This document shows positions 36,101 through 46,274 of a DNA stretch of 64,000 bases, piece after piece; the first letter of the stretch is position 1, and each line of letters starts with the position of its first letter. The notes under the pieces are model-generated. The model ran no database searches. It was not told the origin of the DNA and worked only from the letters and a program-made list of their open reading frames with translations. Source of the DNA: CAYMAI01 sp964388445 (lineage in GTDB: Bacteria; 4484-113; JAGGVC01); NCBI GenBank assembly GCA_964388445.1, contig CAYMAI010000002.1, positions 1 to 64,000 of the forward strand, in the 5' to 3' direction. A program made the translations under genes and the position numbers.

Positions 36101-37960
36101 CGGGTGAAGCTGAATCGCCTTGCCTTCGATAAGCACCGGCTCGAACGCCTGAATACTAAGCCTGTGCAGCGTAGGCGCACGGTTCAAAAGCACCGGATGG
36201 TTTTGGATTATTTCCTCTAATTTGTCCCATACGAGCGGGTCTTCCGCCTTTTCGAGCATTCGCCGCGCCGCGGAAATGTTTTGATGCGGATCGTCCGGAT
36301 TGATTAGACGGTTCAGCACGAACGGCTTGAACAGCTCGAGCGCCATGTACTTGGGTATGCCGCACTGGTGGATTTTGAGCCTCGGGCCGACCACGATTAC
36401 GCTTCGGCCGGAATAGTCCACGCGCTTTCCGAGCAAGTTCTGGCGGAAGCGCCCCTGCTTTCCCTTAAGCATGTCGGAAAGCGATTTCAAAGGACGGTTG
36501 TTGGTATTGACCGCGGCCCTGCCCTTGCGGCCGTTGTCGATAAGGCTGTCAACCGCTTCCTGCAGCATCCGCTTTTCGTTGCGCAAAATGCTTTCCGGCG
36601 CCTTGATGTCCATCAGTTTCTTGAGCCGGTTGTTGCGGTTTATAACGCGCCTGTAAAGGTCGTTCAGGTCGCTCGACGCGAACCTGCCGCCTTCGAGTTC
36701 GACCATCGGGCGAAGCTCAGGCGGCAAAACGGGAAGCACGGTCATAACCATCCACTCGGGACGGTTGCCGCTTTTGATAAAGGCGCGTACCGTTTTCAGT
36801 CTTTTAATTAACTTCTTACGCTTCTGAGAGGTTTTGCGAAACTTGATTTTTTCAAGTTCTTCGTAAAGGTCTCTTTCAAGCTGCTTTAAGTCCAGTTTGC
36901 GCAAGACTTCTTTCAGCGCGCCGGCGCCCATGCCCATTTGAACGTAGTCACCTAGGTCGAGACCGAGTTCGCGAAGAACGACGTATTTCAGATATTCGAA
37001 ATCGTCGAAGTACTGATCCGATAGCCGGTCCATATACTTGACGCCGCGCAGAACTTCCATTCCGTTCGAAAGACTTTGAATTTGACGCTCGATTTCCGAA
37101 ATCAAATTCTTGTTTTCTTCGCGGGTTCGAACGTTTTCGACGGGCACTCGAAACACGCCCAAATCCACCAACTTCGATACATTGGCGAACGTGAATCTGG
37201 ACCGCGCTTCCGCAACCACTTCTTTCGTTACTGGGTCCACGACGTTATGGGCGAGCATAAACTCGTCGAGCACGTTTGCGCGCACCACCAGGTCTTTCAA
37301 AAGCGAAATCGAGGACGAAATATCCTCGGCGTCCGCCGCTTCGCCGCCGGGCTTGATGAAAGTTTTCGACAGCTTCTGAACCGCCGCGCGTTCGTCCTGC
37401 GTAAGTTCGTCGCTTTCGAGCAAAAGCTCGAACATTCCGAGTTCGCGAATGTCGCGAAGCTCGATTTTCTGTTTTTTCAGTTGGTTAATCTGCTCTACGA
37501 CGCTGTATTCGATATCCGGCAGATTTTCCTTAAGCCAGTCCGCGTCGACGTGGTACACCACGAAATTGACGTAGTAAATAATCTTTTCGATTTCCTTGGC
37601 GCTGATGCCGAGAAGAGCCGAAAAACGATTGGGGATGCTTTTGGTAAACCATATGTGCGCGACCGGACATGCCAGTTTGATATGTCCGCTCTTTTCGCGG
37701 CGCACGCTGGATTTCGTAATGAGAACTCCGCACCTGTCGCAGCGCGTGTTCTTGTAGCGAACTTTCTTGTATTTTCCGCAGGCACATTCGTAGTCTTTGG
37801 TCGGGCCGAATATGACTTCGCAGAAAAGCCCCTCTTTTTCCGGTTTGTAAGTGCGGTAATTGAAAGTCTCCGGCTTTTTAACTTCGCCCGAAGACCATGT
37901 TTCTATGCTTTCCGGAGAGGCAAGGCCAATCCTAATCTTCTTTATGAGTGATTTAGCCAT
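33116..37960 (-). CDS. rpoC: RNA polymerase beta' subunit with clamp insertion
   Basis: 1614 residues, larger than E. coli (1407) or Bacillus (about 1200). The N-terminal zinc ribbon (ECACGKYKKVRYKNTRCDRCG, 58-78), the catalytic NADFDGDQM and the trigger-loop region ending QLTMRTFHIGG are present. About 160 extra residues lie between about 150 and 340, where Thermus and others carry the beta' non-conserved domain. A further insert follows the trigger-loop region, and there is an acidic tail. ATG at 37960 overlaps the rpoB stop by eight bases; an in-frame codon further upstream is rejected. Confidence 0.97.
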   Translation of the reverse strand: MAKSLIKKIRIGLASPESIETWSSGEVKKPETFNYRTYKPEKEGLFCEVIFGPTKDYECACGKYKKVRYKNTRCDRCGVLITKSSVRREKSGHIKLACPVAHIWFTKSIPNRFSALLGISAKEIEKIIYYVNFVVYHVDADWLKENLPDIEYSVVEQINQLKKQKIELRDIRELGMFELLLESDELTQDERAAVQKLSKTFIKPGGEAADAEDISSSISLLKDLVVRANVLDEFMLAHNVVDPVTKEVVAEARSRFTFANVSKLVDLGVFRVPVENVRTREENKNLISEIERQIQSLSNGMEVLRGVKYMDRLSDQYFDDFEYLKYVVLRELGLDLGDYVQMGMGAGALKEVLRKLDLKQLERDLYEELEKIKFRKTSQKRKKLIKRLKTVRAFIKSGNRPEWMVMTVLPVLPPELRPMVELEGGRFASSDLNDLYRRVINRNNRLKKLMDIKAPESILRNEKRMLQEAVDSLIDNGRKGRAAVNTNNRPLKSLSDMLKGKQGRFRQNLLGKRVDYSGRSVIVVGPRLKIHQCGIPKYMALELFKPFVLNRLINPDDPHQNISAARRMLEKAEDPLVWDKLEEIIQNHPVLLNRAPTLHRLSIQAFEPVLIEGKAIQLHPLSCEAYNADFDGDQMAVHVPLSTTAQAEARILMLSANNILLPADGKPVISPTKDLVLGMYYLTQTQGPVEEARYIPIYSGPEEALVAYETGHLKLRDFVRIPMRRVVLEYVIDPALNPQETRRETRRIQYYDERKEMPPLVGEFVEVAHSNSCWIVTTVGRIMFNQEIRRIEEVHGFGENEGLPFINIIMDKNTLSDLIKDSYRICGSEFTVVLADTVKEMGFEMATRAGITIGVTDICIPSEKEAIIKKANKSADDIWSKYNKRLITQQEKDEVVIGIWDQATKDLTKAMKTNFDKFNSIYMMAESGARGKIDQVRQLAAMRGLIVGPTGNILPLPIQSNFREGLSVFEYFISTHGGRKGLVDTALKTADSGYLTRRLVDVALDVTIREHDCGSEDGIYLELEDMRPAELAKKIMGRVLAEDYLDEETGEVLFEKNSEIDYKVSQIISQTLPPKLKVRSVLTCDTPEGTCAKCYGWDLSSNRLAELGDPVGVIAAQSIGEPGTQLTMRTFHIGGVTEENYDVVHVRYPDGKEEDINVRTSKDNSLTVKIGSLLTDETHYLDSKFEVAVDEDGAVKEVDRENYEVTIKTGPRKEKTYPIPRGSEIMVKEGDRVSSHDNYFDKLKKHRVSRACEVISIREMHGMAKKAGAKKMGDITQGLPFVETLFEVRNVKNPEILCESAGVVTEIEKVVPYKVALRGADGIQEKNYDVYISEKNPLVVKYRSQLSKGDPFDQNGAYTADFAGSIVQLFPEERKAFHRVTVLQDDGETTVYETPHENRLLQVDKGQRLEVADPICDGEFDMRKYHQLKGDLATQVYLVRAIQDIYESQNVSPNSKHIEVIASQMIKYVQIQDPNDVDDLYEGDLMEKKRFRALCKEVETAGGKAPEGKSLLQGISKASLSTDSFLAAASFQETTRVLTEASIEGKIDPLRGLKENVIIGGLIPAGTGVAAENAAPGASEFEDSFGEGEEFDADTELESIFEEGESGETDSLEK

Positions 37961-40900
37961 CGAAGTCACCGCCTTCTTCCAAATCATCGAACGAGCGCGG
38001 CCGCCTGCGGGAGCGCGATCGCTCTTCGAAAATCGCCTTCAGTTCGCTTTCGTCGGTATCGACTTGAACGTCGAGCGCAAGGCTCTTGAGTTCGTTCACG
38101 ATAACGTTGAAGCTTTCGGGGATACCGGGCTCGGGAATCATTTTTCCGTCCACAATCGCCTTGTAAGTGGCGTTGCGGCCGGAAACGTCGTCGCTCTTCG
38201 AAGTGAGCATTTCCTTGAGCAGGTATGCCGCACCGTAACCCTCGAGCGCCCAAACCTCCATTTCGCCGAGACGCTGTCCGCCGAACTGCGCCTTGCCGCC
38301 GAGAGGCTGCTGGGTGATAAGCGCATACGAACCGGTGCTTCTCGCATGCATTTTGTCGTCCACCAAGTGATTCAGTTTCATCACGTACATCATGCCTACA
38401 ACGACGCGTTCTTTGAACGGCTCGCCCGTGATGCCGTCGAACAGAATCGTTTTGCCGTCGAGCGGCAGATTCAGATGGCCGAACAGCCTTTGAATCTGCT
38501 CTTCCTTTACCCCTCTGAACACCGGGGAACTGACCCTAATCGGATTCGTCACGGTATCGCCGTGGATTTCCTCGATTTCGAGATCGAAACGGTTTTTGCT
38601 TTGGTCGAGCTTGGCGCCGTTTCCGTTGCCGCTCTGCATGACGCCCGAAAACCGCTCGGCATCCGCATGGTCGATAAAACTGCAGGCCAGGCCGAGGTGC
38701 ATTTCGAGCACCTGACCGATGTTCATTCGGTTGGGTACGCCGAGAGGATTAAGCACGAAGTCAACCGTTCTTCCGTCCGGCAGGAACGGCATATCCTCTT
38801 CGGGAACGATAATCGAAACGACGCCCTTGTTCCCGTGCCGGCCCGCAACCTTGTCGCCGACTTTCAGCACTTTCTTTTTCGCCACATAGACGCGTGCAAG
38901 CTCCACGATGTTGTGAGCAAGTTCAGTCCCGTCTTTGCGGCTGTAATATTGCGTGCGAATGACGACGCCTTCTTGGCCATGCGGCAGTTTCAGCGGGCTG
39001 TTCTTGAAACCTTTGCCCTTGTCGCCGAAAACAGCGCGGATCAGCTTTTCTTCTCCCGAAAGGTCGCTTTCGCCTTTCGGAGTGATTTTGCCGACGAGTA
39101 CGTCGCCGCTTTTCACTTCGGCGCCGACGCGAATGACGCCGCGCTCGTCAAGATTCTTCTCGATGTATTCCTCTGCCAGCCCCAAAACTTCCCTCGTCAG
39201 CTTTTCGGGTCCGAGCTTCGTCTGCCTCGCCTCGCATTCGTGCTTTTCGATGTGGATGCTGGTGAAATAGTCTTCTTTGACGACCCTCTCGCTAACGACG
39301 ATTGCGTCCTCGAAGTTGTATCCGCGCCAAGGCAGGAACGAAACGAGCACGTTTTTGCCGAGCGCAAGTTCGCCGTGCTTCGTGGAAGAGCTGTCCGCCA
39401 ATAGGTCGCCCTTAATAACGATGTCGCCTTTGTTGACGCGTATGCGCTCGTCTATGAGCGTGCCCTGATTGCTGCGCTGGAACTTGCGCAGTTTGACATT
39501 CACTTGCAAGTTTTCCTTCGGACGGTTGACGGAGGAAAATCCGCGGTCTTCGAACGGCAGGTCGTGGAATGTGACATGCTTCGCCTTGGGCGCGCTGAAT
39601 ATATAGGAGAATTTGTTTTTGTTCAGCACCTCGGCCTTGCCTTGCGTTTCGAGATTCGGAAGGTCGAGGATTTCGCCGGATTCAAGGTCGAAGACGACGC
39701 CTTTTTCAAGCTCGACGCCGCGCGAATCCACCTTGACCACGCGCCCGCAGAACGGGCTGCGAATGCTTGAGCCCGCATCCTGCGCGATAGCCGCTTCGCT
39801 TCCGGTGCCTACCGCGGGGCAATCCGGAAACATGAGAGGCACCGCTTGGCGCTGCATGTTAGAGCCCATCAAGGCGCGGTTTGCGTCGTCGTGCTCCAGG
39901 AACGGGATGAGCGAAGTTGTAACCGAGATGAACTGCATCGGCGATACTTCGATAAGGTCAACTTCTCCGCTCGGGACGACTTCGAAATTCCCCTTGTGCC
40001 GCACGAACAACCTTTCTTCGGCAATGTTTCCATCTTTGTCCAAAAGCGTCGTGCTAGGAGCGATCCGGTGCTCGGCTTCAACGTCCGCGGAAAGATAGAC
40101 GATGTCGCTCGCATTGACTTTCCCGCCGGTTACTTTGAGGAACGGCGTGATTACGAATCCGTACTGGTCAACTTGAGCGTAAGTCGCTAGCGAGCTGATG
40201 AGGCCGATGTTCGGGCCTTCCGGGGATTCGATAGGACAAATCCTGCCGTAATGGCTGTGGTGAACGTCGCGGAAATCGAACCTGGCGCTTTCCCGCGTCA
40301 GTCCTTTCGGGCCGAGCGCGCTCAATCGGCGCTTGTGAGTGAGGCTCGTAAGCGGATTCGTGTTGTCCATGAATTGGGACATTTGGGAGCTTCCGAAAAA
40401 CTCCTTAAGTACGCCGATAAGCGGTCTCGTATTGAGAAGGGTTTTCGGGGTCTCCTTCGCCACGTCCGGCATCATCATTTTTTCTTTGACGATGCGCTCG
40501 ACGCGAAGAAGGCCGCGCCTGAACTGTGCCTGCAAAAGCTCGCCGATATGTTCCACTCGGCGGTTTTCCAAATTCAAATGCTCGACGTCGTCGATGACGC
40601 CTTCGTTGTTTTCCTGAAGGTCGTGGAGCTTTCTGAAAGTTTCGAGCAAGTCCGCATGCGTCAGCACCCGTATGTCCGCGGGAAGCTTGAGTCCGAGTTT
40701 CTTGTTCAAAACGTAGCGGCCCACTTTCGCAAGGTCGTAGCGTTTCTCGTCGAAGAACCTCGACGGCAGCATCGCCGCGAGAACTTCCTCGCTGAAAGGC
40801 TCCGTCGGGTGCAGTTTCTTCCAAATGTCCTTTTGAGCGTCGAGAGTGTTTCGCGAATCGTCCTTTTCAAGCGTGCCGTGCAAAGTGTCCTTGATTTCCA

Positions 40901-41573
40901 TTTCCGGATTCGGCCATTGCGATTTCGGAAATTTGTTGCCCGGCATATAGATGACTTTGTTGACGATGTCGATTTCGAATCCGAGCGCCTTGAAAAAGGT
41001 GGTAATCGGAACCTTCAAAACCCTGCGCGGGCTGTCGATTCGAACCTGATATACCTTGTTCTTTTTGTCGTATTCGTATTTCAGCCAGGCGCCGCGATAG
41101 GGAATCACTTTAGCCATGAACGCGTCTTCGCTCGACGTGCGCTTGTCGCCTGGCGTGAAGTACACGCCGGGACTGCGTACAAGTTGAGAAACGATTACGC
41201 GCTCGACGCCGTTGATTACGAAAGTGCCGGCCGGCGTCATAAAAGGAAGCTCGGCGATATAAACGTCCTGCTCTTTGATTTCGCCGGTCTTTTTGTTTAA
41301 AAAGCTGAAAATGCCCTTAAGAGTCGCGTTGTAGGTTTTGTCCTGTTCGAAGCAATGATGCAAGTCGATTTCGGGCGTGATTACCGCGTAATCGTCGAAG
41401 CTGAGTTCGTATTCCTCGTCGTTACTGACGATTGGGAACACCTCGGCGAATACTTCCGGAATGCCTTCGAAGACGAACTCCTCGAACGCCCGTATTTGGA
41501 TATCCAGCAGATTGCGAAGCGGAAGAGCATCCGCATCCGCGAGTCTGATTCTACGCTCGGTTAGAAGCGCCAT
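37953..41573 (-). CDS. rpoB: RNA polymerase beta subunit
   Basis: 1206 residues. The rifampicin region (SQFMDNTNPLTSLTHKRRLSALGP), GRYGRICPIESPEGPNIGL-like core (here HYGRICPIESPEGPN), KVAGRHGNKGVVS and GGKAQFGGQRLGEMEVWALEG near the end are all intact. Short C-terminal Arg/Asp-rich end. 91 bases after rplL with a hairpin in between. Confidence 0.98.
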   Translation of the reverse strand: MALLTERRIRLADADALPLRNLLDIQIRAFEEFVFEGIPEVFAEVFPIVSNDEEYELSFDDYAVITPEIDLHHCFEQDKTYNATLKGIFSFLNKKTGEIKEQDVYIAELPFMTPAGTFVINGVERVIVSQLVRSPGVYFTPGDKRTSSEDAFMAKVIPYRGAWLKYEYDKKNKVYQVRIDSPRRVLKVPITTFFKALGFEIDIVNKVIYMPGNKFPKSQWPNPEMEIKDTLHGTLEKDDSRNTLDAQKDIWKKLHPTEPFSEEVLAAMLPSRFFDEKRYDLAKVGRYVLNKKLGLKLPADIRVLTHADLLETFRKLHDLQENNEGVIDDVEHLNLENRRVEHIGELLQAQFRRGLLRVERIVKEKMMMPDVAKETPKTLLNTRPLIGVLKEFFGSSQMSQFMDNTNPLTSLTHKRRLSALGPKGLTRESARFDFRDVHHSHYGRICPIESPEGPNIGLISSLATYAQVDQYGFVITPFLKVTGGKVNASDIVYLSADVEAEHRIAPSTTLLDKDGNIAEERLFVRHKGNFEVVPSGEVDLIEVSPMQFISVTTSLIPFLEHDDANRALMGSNMQRQAVPLMFPDCPAVGTGSEAAIAQDAGSSIRSPFCGRVVKVDSRGVELEKGVVFDLESGEILDLPNLETQGKAEVLNKNKFSYIFSAPKAKHVTFHDLPFEDRGFSSVNRPKENLQVNVKLRKFQRSNQGTLIDERIRVNKGDIVIKGDLLADSSSTKHGELALGKNVLVSFLPWRGYNFEDAIVVSERVVKEDYFTSIHIEKHECEARQTKLGPEKLTREVLGLAEEYIEKNLDERGVIRVGAEVKSGDVLVGKITPKGESDLSGEEKLIRAVFGDKGKGFKNSPLKLPHGQEGVVIRTQYYSRKDGTELAHNIVELARVYVAKKKVLKVGDKVAGRHGNKGVVSIIVPEEDMPFLPDGRTVDFVLNPLGVPNRMNIGQVLEMHLGLACSFIDHADAERFSGVMQSGNGNGAKLDQSKNRFDLEIEEIHGDTVTNPIRVSSPVFRGVKEEQIQRLFGHLNLPLDGKTILFDGITGEPFKERVVVGMMYVMKLNHLVDDKMHARSTGSYALITQQPLGGKAQFGGQRLGEMEVWALEGYGAAYLLKEMLTSKSDDVSGRNATYKAIVDGKMIPEPGIPESFNVIVNELKSLALDVQVDTDESELKAIFEERSRSRRRPRSFDDLEEGGDFDG

Positions 41574-41611
41574 TTTTTAACCTCCGAAAATGGAGTGTAC
41601 GCGCGCGGATC

Positions 41612-41630
41612 GGCGGCAATGGTTGCCGCC
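41612..41630. promoter_or_regulatory. hairpin in the rplL-rpoB gap
   Basis: GGCGGCAA and TTGCCGCC form a perfect 8-bp stem around three bases. No T-run follows, so it is more likely an attenuator or processing/stability element than a full terminator. E. coli also regulates at this junction. Confidence 0.5.
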
Positions 41631-41664
41631 AAATCCTTCAAAATTGAGTACCCCGAAGCAGGAA

Positions 41665-42042
41665 CTATTTGATTTCCACCACCGCGCCGGCTTCGACCAG
41701 CTTGTCTTTGATTTCGTCAGCTTCGTCTTTCGTAACGCCGGTTTTAAGAGCCTTGGGAGCCTCGTCAACAACGGTCTTGGCCTCCTTGATGCCTATGCCG
41801 AGGATGTCTTTCACGACCTTGATGACATTAAGTTTGGCGTCCCCGACCTCCTTGAGAATAACGTCGAACGAAGTTTTCTCAACCTCGGCCGCGGCTTCCC
41901 CGCCGCCGCCCGCCGCCGCAACCGCGACCGGAGCGAAGCTTGCCGCGCTGACGCCCCAGCGCTCTTCCAGCTCTTTGACCAGCTCGTTGAGCTCGACGAT
42001 TGTCATGCTCTCCAACGACTCGATAACGCTTTCCTTGGACAT
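41665..42042 (-). CDS. rplL: ribosomal protein L7/L12
   Basis: A 125-residue stalk protein that recruits translation GTPases. An N-terminal dimer domain, an Ala/Gly hinge (about 40-50) and the C-terminal domain with EKTSFDVILKEVGDAKLNVIK and GIGIKEAK. Confidence 0.97.
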   Translation of the reverse strand: MSKESVIESLESMTIVELNELVKELEERWGVSAASFAPVAVAAAGGGGEAAAEVEKTSFDVILKEVGDAKLNVIKVVKDILGIGIKEAKTVVDEAPKALKTGVTKDEADEIKDKLVEAGAVVEIK

Positions 42043-42101
42043 TTAAAACCTCCAACAAATTCCTTTGGAAAAATAACCTCGCGGAAAAATCCGCATCCTC
42101 C

Positions 42102-42629
42102 CTACGATTTCTCCGCGTAGGCCTTCAATACGGCGGCGAAATCCCGCTGGCGCGCCTTGAGAACGCGTGCCAGACTCGATTGCGGCGCCATAAGCAGGCC
42201 GAGCAGCTTGGACTTGAGTTCGTCCATCGTAAGCAAATTGGTGAAACTTTCGAATTCCTCCGGCCCGTACACCTTGCGGTCGAACAAAATCGCTTTGATT
42301 TTGAATTTGTCCTTGTTGGCCTTGTGGAATTTTTTGATCGCTTTCGCGCAGGCGCCTATGTCTTCGCTTCCGAAAACCAACGCGGTGCTTTTGGAAAAAT
42401 ACGCCGCGATTTCTTCGCACCAGTCTTCGTTGTCCAGTCTGTTCAGCGCGACTTTTGCAAGCGTGTTTTTGGCGACCAAATAATCGCCGTTGTTTTCCCT
42501 GACCGAGCTTTTGAACTCCTCGACCGCGCCGATGGTGGTTCCGCTGAAATCGACCAGAAACGCGAAATTGCTCTCGGAAAGCACTTCCTGCAACTTATCG
42601 ATTCTCGGCTCTTTGAATTTCCTTAACAT
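42102..42629 (-). CDS. rplJ: ribosomal protein L10
   Basis: 175 residues; anchors L7/L12 on 23S rRNA. The ATG at 42629 (MLRKFKEPRIDKL) follows GGAGG at good spacing; upstream in-frame codons overlap rplA and are rejected. The order rplK-rplA-rplJ-rplL is standard. Confidence 0.95.
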   Translation of the reverse strand: MLRKFKEPRIDKLQEVLSESNFAFLVDFSGTTIGAVEEFKSSVRENNGDYLVAKNTLAKVALNRLDNEDWCEEIAAYFSKSTALVFGSEDIGACAKAIKKFHKANKDKFKIKAILFDRKVYGPEEFESFTNLLTMDELKSKLLGLLMAPQSSLARVLKARQRDFAAVLKAYAEKS

Positions 42630-42639
42630 TTCCGGCCTC

Positions 42640-43332
42640 CTAGCGCGCAAACTGCGACAGATCGAGCTTTATCGCAGGAACCTGCGTCGAACCGACGTAC
42701 GCGGACTTGAGATAAGTGCCTTTGTGCGCCGCCGGCTTAGCCTTGATAATCACTTCCAAGACGTGGCGCACGTTTTCCGCCAAATCTTCGACCGCGAAAC
42801 TCATCCTGCCCACCGTGGTGTGGACGATGCCGGTCTTGTCGTTGCGATATTCGAGCTTGCCGGCCTTGAATTCTTTGACGAGCGGGCCGATTGCGTCCGC
42901 CAAAGTGCCGCTTTTCGGAGTCGGCATAAGGCCGCGCGGGCCGAGTACGCGGGCGACTTTGGACACGTCCTTCATGCAGTCGGGCACAGCGAGCGCGACG
43001 TCGAAGTCCAGCCAGCCGCCTTGAATCTTTTCGATAAGGTCCTGGAGTCCCGCATAGTCCGCGCCTGCCTGTAGCGCTTCCTCTATTTTGTCGCCCTTGG
43101 CGAAGACGAGAATGCGCGGCACTTTGCCCGTGCCTTTCGGCAAAATCAAGTTTCCCCTCAAGTTCTGCTCCGGCTTGCGAGGGTTAATCCCAAGCCTGAT
43201 GTGAAGATCGCAGGATTCGCGATCGGTCGCCTGCTCCTTCACCTTTTTCAGCGCCTCGACCAGCTCGTGCGGATCTTTGCGGACGCCGATACCCTCCGCC
43301 TTGCGGCGGTAAACTTTGCTTCTCTTCGGCAT
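42640..43332 (-). CDS. rplA: ribosomal protein L1
   Basis: A 230-residue L1 stalk protein with VFAKGDKIEEALQAGADYAG, VLGPRGLMPTPKSGT and the THxTVGRMSF-like end (here HTTVGRMSF). Normal length. Confidence 0.97.
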   Translation of the reverse strand: MPKRSKVYRRKAEGIGVRKDPHELVEALKKVKEQATDRESCDLHIRLGINPRKPEQNLRGNLILPKGTGKVPRILVFAKGDKIEEALQAGADYAGLQDLIEKIQGGWLDFDVALAVPDCMKDVSKVARVLGPRGLMPTPKSGTLADAIGPLVKEFKAGKLEYRNDKTGIVHTTVGRMSFAVEDLAENVRHVLEVIIKAKPAAHKGTYLKSAYVGSTQVPAIKLDLSQFAR

Positions 43333-43353
43333 TTATACCTCCTAATGCCTCCC

Positions 43354-43779
43354 TCAGTCCGCCAACTCGACGCCCATCTGCCGTGCGGAACCGGCGACAA
43401 TGAGCATAGCCTTGTCAAGGTTGTTGGTGTTGAGGTCAGGTAGCTTAATCTCCGCGATTTTCCTGAGTTGCTCCTTCGTAATCTTTCCGGCCTTTATTTC
43501 CTTGGGCGAGCCGCTTCCCTTCGGAATTCCCAGTTCCTTCTTAATAAGCTCCGCGGTGGGCGGAGTTTTAAGAACGAACGTGAAACTTTTGTCTTCGTAT
43601 ATCGTGATGACGACGGGAATAATGTCGCCGGCGCGGTCGCTCGTCGCGCCGTTAAATTGCTTGCAGAATTCCATTATCTGGACGCCGTGCTGACCGAGAG
43701 CCGGGCCGAGCGGAGGCGCGGGGCGCGCCTCGCCGCCTTTCAGTTGCACCTTAACAAAAGCTGTCACTTTCTTGGCCAT
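43354..43779 (-). CDS. rplK: ribosomal protein L11
   Basis: 141 residues of the GTPase centre. Starts MAKKVTAFVKVQLKGGEARP at the ATG at 43779, with PALGQHGVQIMEFCKQFN and the C-terminal rRNA-binding domain. In-frame sequence upstream overlaps nusG and is not L11-like. Confidence 0.96.
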   Translation of the reverse strand: MAKKVTAFVKVQLKGGEARPAPPLGPALGQHGVQIMEFCKQFNGATSDRAGDIIPVVITIYEDKSFTFVLKTPPTAELIKKELGIPKGSGSPKEIKAGKITKEQLRKIAEIKLPDLNTNNLDKAMLIVAGSARQMGVELAD

Positions 43780-43795
43780 TACCCGCCTCCAGTCC

Positions 43796-44356
43796 TCACT
43801 CCGATTCGGATTCGGACTTTTCGCCCTCGACATCGACGTCGAACAGCTCAACCTGTTCGAAATCGAGCTCGACTTGCGTGTCCCTTCCGAAAATACTTAC
43901 CATTATTTTTACTTTGTGCCGGTCGGGTTCTATCTCTCGCACCTTGCCGATCGCCTCGGCGAAAGGTCCGGACAAAACCTTCACGGTGTCTCCGACTCTG
44001 TAACTCGTTTCGAGTTCCGCGACTTCCTTGCCCATTCTCGCGAAGATTTGGTTGACTTCCTCTTCGGTCAGCGGCTGGGGAGTATTCGTGCTCTTTACGA
44101 AGTCGATGACTCCTTGAACCTGTCGCAGCATATAGCGGCTGTTGTTCGTCAGGTTCATGTGGACAAGGATATACCCCGGAAAAATCTTCCGTATCGTAGT
44201 CTTTTTCTTGCCGCGTACGTTTTCAAGTTTCTTTTCGGAAGGCACGATGACCTCCGAAACGTCTTCGCCCAGCTGGCCGTGGTCAAGCATATGGCTGATC
44301 GCGTTCTGGACTTTGTCCTCGTAACCGCTTAAAACATGTAGAACGTACCAGCGCAA
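43796..44356 (-). CDS. nusG: transcription factor NusG
   Basis: 186 residues. NGN domain (RWYVLHVLSGYEDKV) and C-terminal KOW (VLSGPFAEAIGKV), followed by a short Glu/Ser tail. TTG start, because an in-frame stop is directly upstream. Binds RNA polymerase and modulates pausing and Rho. Confidence 0.95.
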   Translation of the reverse strand: MRWYVLHVLSGYEDKVQNAISHMLDHGQLGEDVSEVIVPSEKKLENVRGKKKTTIRKIFPGYILVHMNLTNNSRYMLRQVQGVIDFVKSTNTPQPLTEEEVNQIFARMGKEVAELETSYRVGDTVKVLSGPFAEAIGKVREIEPDRHKVKIMVSIFGRDTQVELDFEQVELFDVDVEGEKSESESE

Positions 44357-44373
44357 TGCTCATCAACTCCGGC

Positions 44374-44625
44374 TTAATAGAAAACCGCTCTGAAAATATG
44401 CGTCATAGCCCAGTCGAGCACGCTGAGTATGATTGCGAAGATGGTCGTGAAAACGAAAACCGTAATCGTGGCCCGCCAAAGCTCCGCCTTCGCCCAGCCG
44501 CGCCTGAAAGGCACCGGCTTGTGCTCCGGAAAGGTAATCTTCTTCCACTCGATGCCGAGTTCATGGAAATAGTCCTTGACTTTTTCCTTCAAACCGGCTT
44601 TTGCTTCGATTTCGTGTGCCGCCAT
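44374..44625 (-). CDS. secE: SecE translocase subunit
   Basis: 83 residues with one C-terminal membrane helix (about 52-75) after the conserved FHELGIEWKKITFPE stretch. ATG at 44625 chosen over a TTG ten codons earlier that would abut tRNA-Trp. Stabilises SecY. Confidence 0.92.
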   Translation of the reverse strand: MAAHEIEAKAGLKEKVKDYFHELGIEWKKITFPEHKPVPFRRGWAKAELWRATITVFVFTTIFAIILSVLDWAMTHIFRAVFY

Positions 44626-44656
44626 CGGTACAACGCTCCAAAATTTGCTTTTCAAA

Positions 44657-44727
44657 CAGGCCCAGCAGGATTCGAACCCGCATCAACGGTTTTGGAGACC
44701 GCTATTCTACCCTTGAACTATGGGCCT
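44657..44727 (-). tRNA. tRNA-Trp (anticodon CCA)
   Basis: A 71-base cloverleaf with a 7-bp acceptor stem AGGCCCA/TGGGCCT, loop CTCCAAA giving CCA, and T-arm GGTTCGAATCC. The 3' CCA is not encoded. It lies between rpmG and secE, as in many bacteria. Confidence 0.95.
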
Positions 44728-44741
44728 TCGATACCTCGAAA

Positions 44742-44909
44742 CTACTTCGATTCCTTGTGCAGAACGTGCTTTCTGCAGAACCGGCAATACTTCTTCAATT
44801 CCAGTTTGGCCGGGGTGTTGACACGATTTCTTTCGGTGTAATAGTTGCGCGAACCGCAGTCCGTGCAAGCCAGCACCGCCATCGAACGCTTGTCGCCTTT
44901 CTTCGCCAT
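44742..44909 (-). CDS. rpmG: ribosomal protein L33, zinc form
   Basis: A 55-residue protein read from the gap between tuf and tRNA-Trp: MAKKGDKRSMAVLACTDC with a second pair CRFC near residue 42, giving a four-Cys zinc site. Complete, with ATG start and TAG stop. Confidence 0.95.
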   Translation of the reverse strand: MAKKGDKRSMAVLACTDCGSRNYYTERNRVNTPAKLELKKYCRFCRKHVLHKESK

Positions 44910-44921
44910 ACCGCAGCCGCC

Positions 44922-46115
<1,194 letters not shown>

Positions 46116-46193
46116 TACTGCGAAAGCTCCTTTATAGTGATGAAAACTCTACGACTTAGTACGTATGAATCCGGTATGCCCGAATGAACTTTT

Positions 46194-46267
46194 AGCCCAC
46201 AACCAGAGTCGAACTGGTGACCTCATCCTTACCAAGGATGCGCTCTAACCTACTGAGCTATGTGGGC
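46194..46267 (-). tRNA. tRNA-Thr (anticodon GGT)
   Basis: A 74-base cloverleaf: acceptor GCCCACA/TGTGGGC, anticodon loop TTGGTAA, T-loop TTCGACT. Fourth and last of the array before tuf. No encoded CCA. Confidence 0.95.
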
Positions 46268-46274
46268 ACTTCAA

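Noticed and set aside
37860..39404. A 514-codon open frame on the plus strand
   Set aside because: It runs antisense to the 3' part of rpoB, overlaps highly conserved polymerase sequence and shows no protein motifs. It is a codon-bias shadow.
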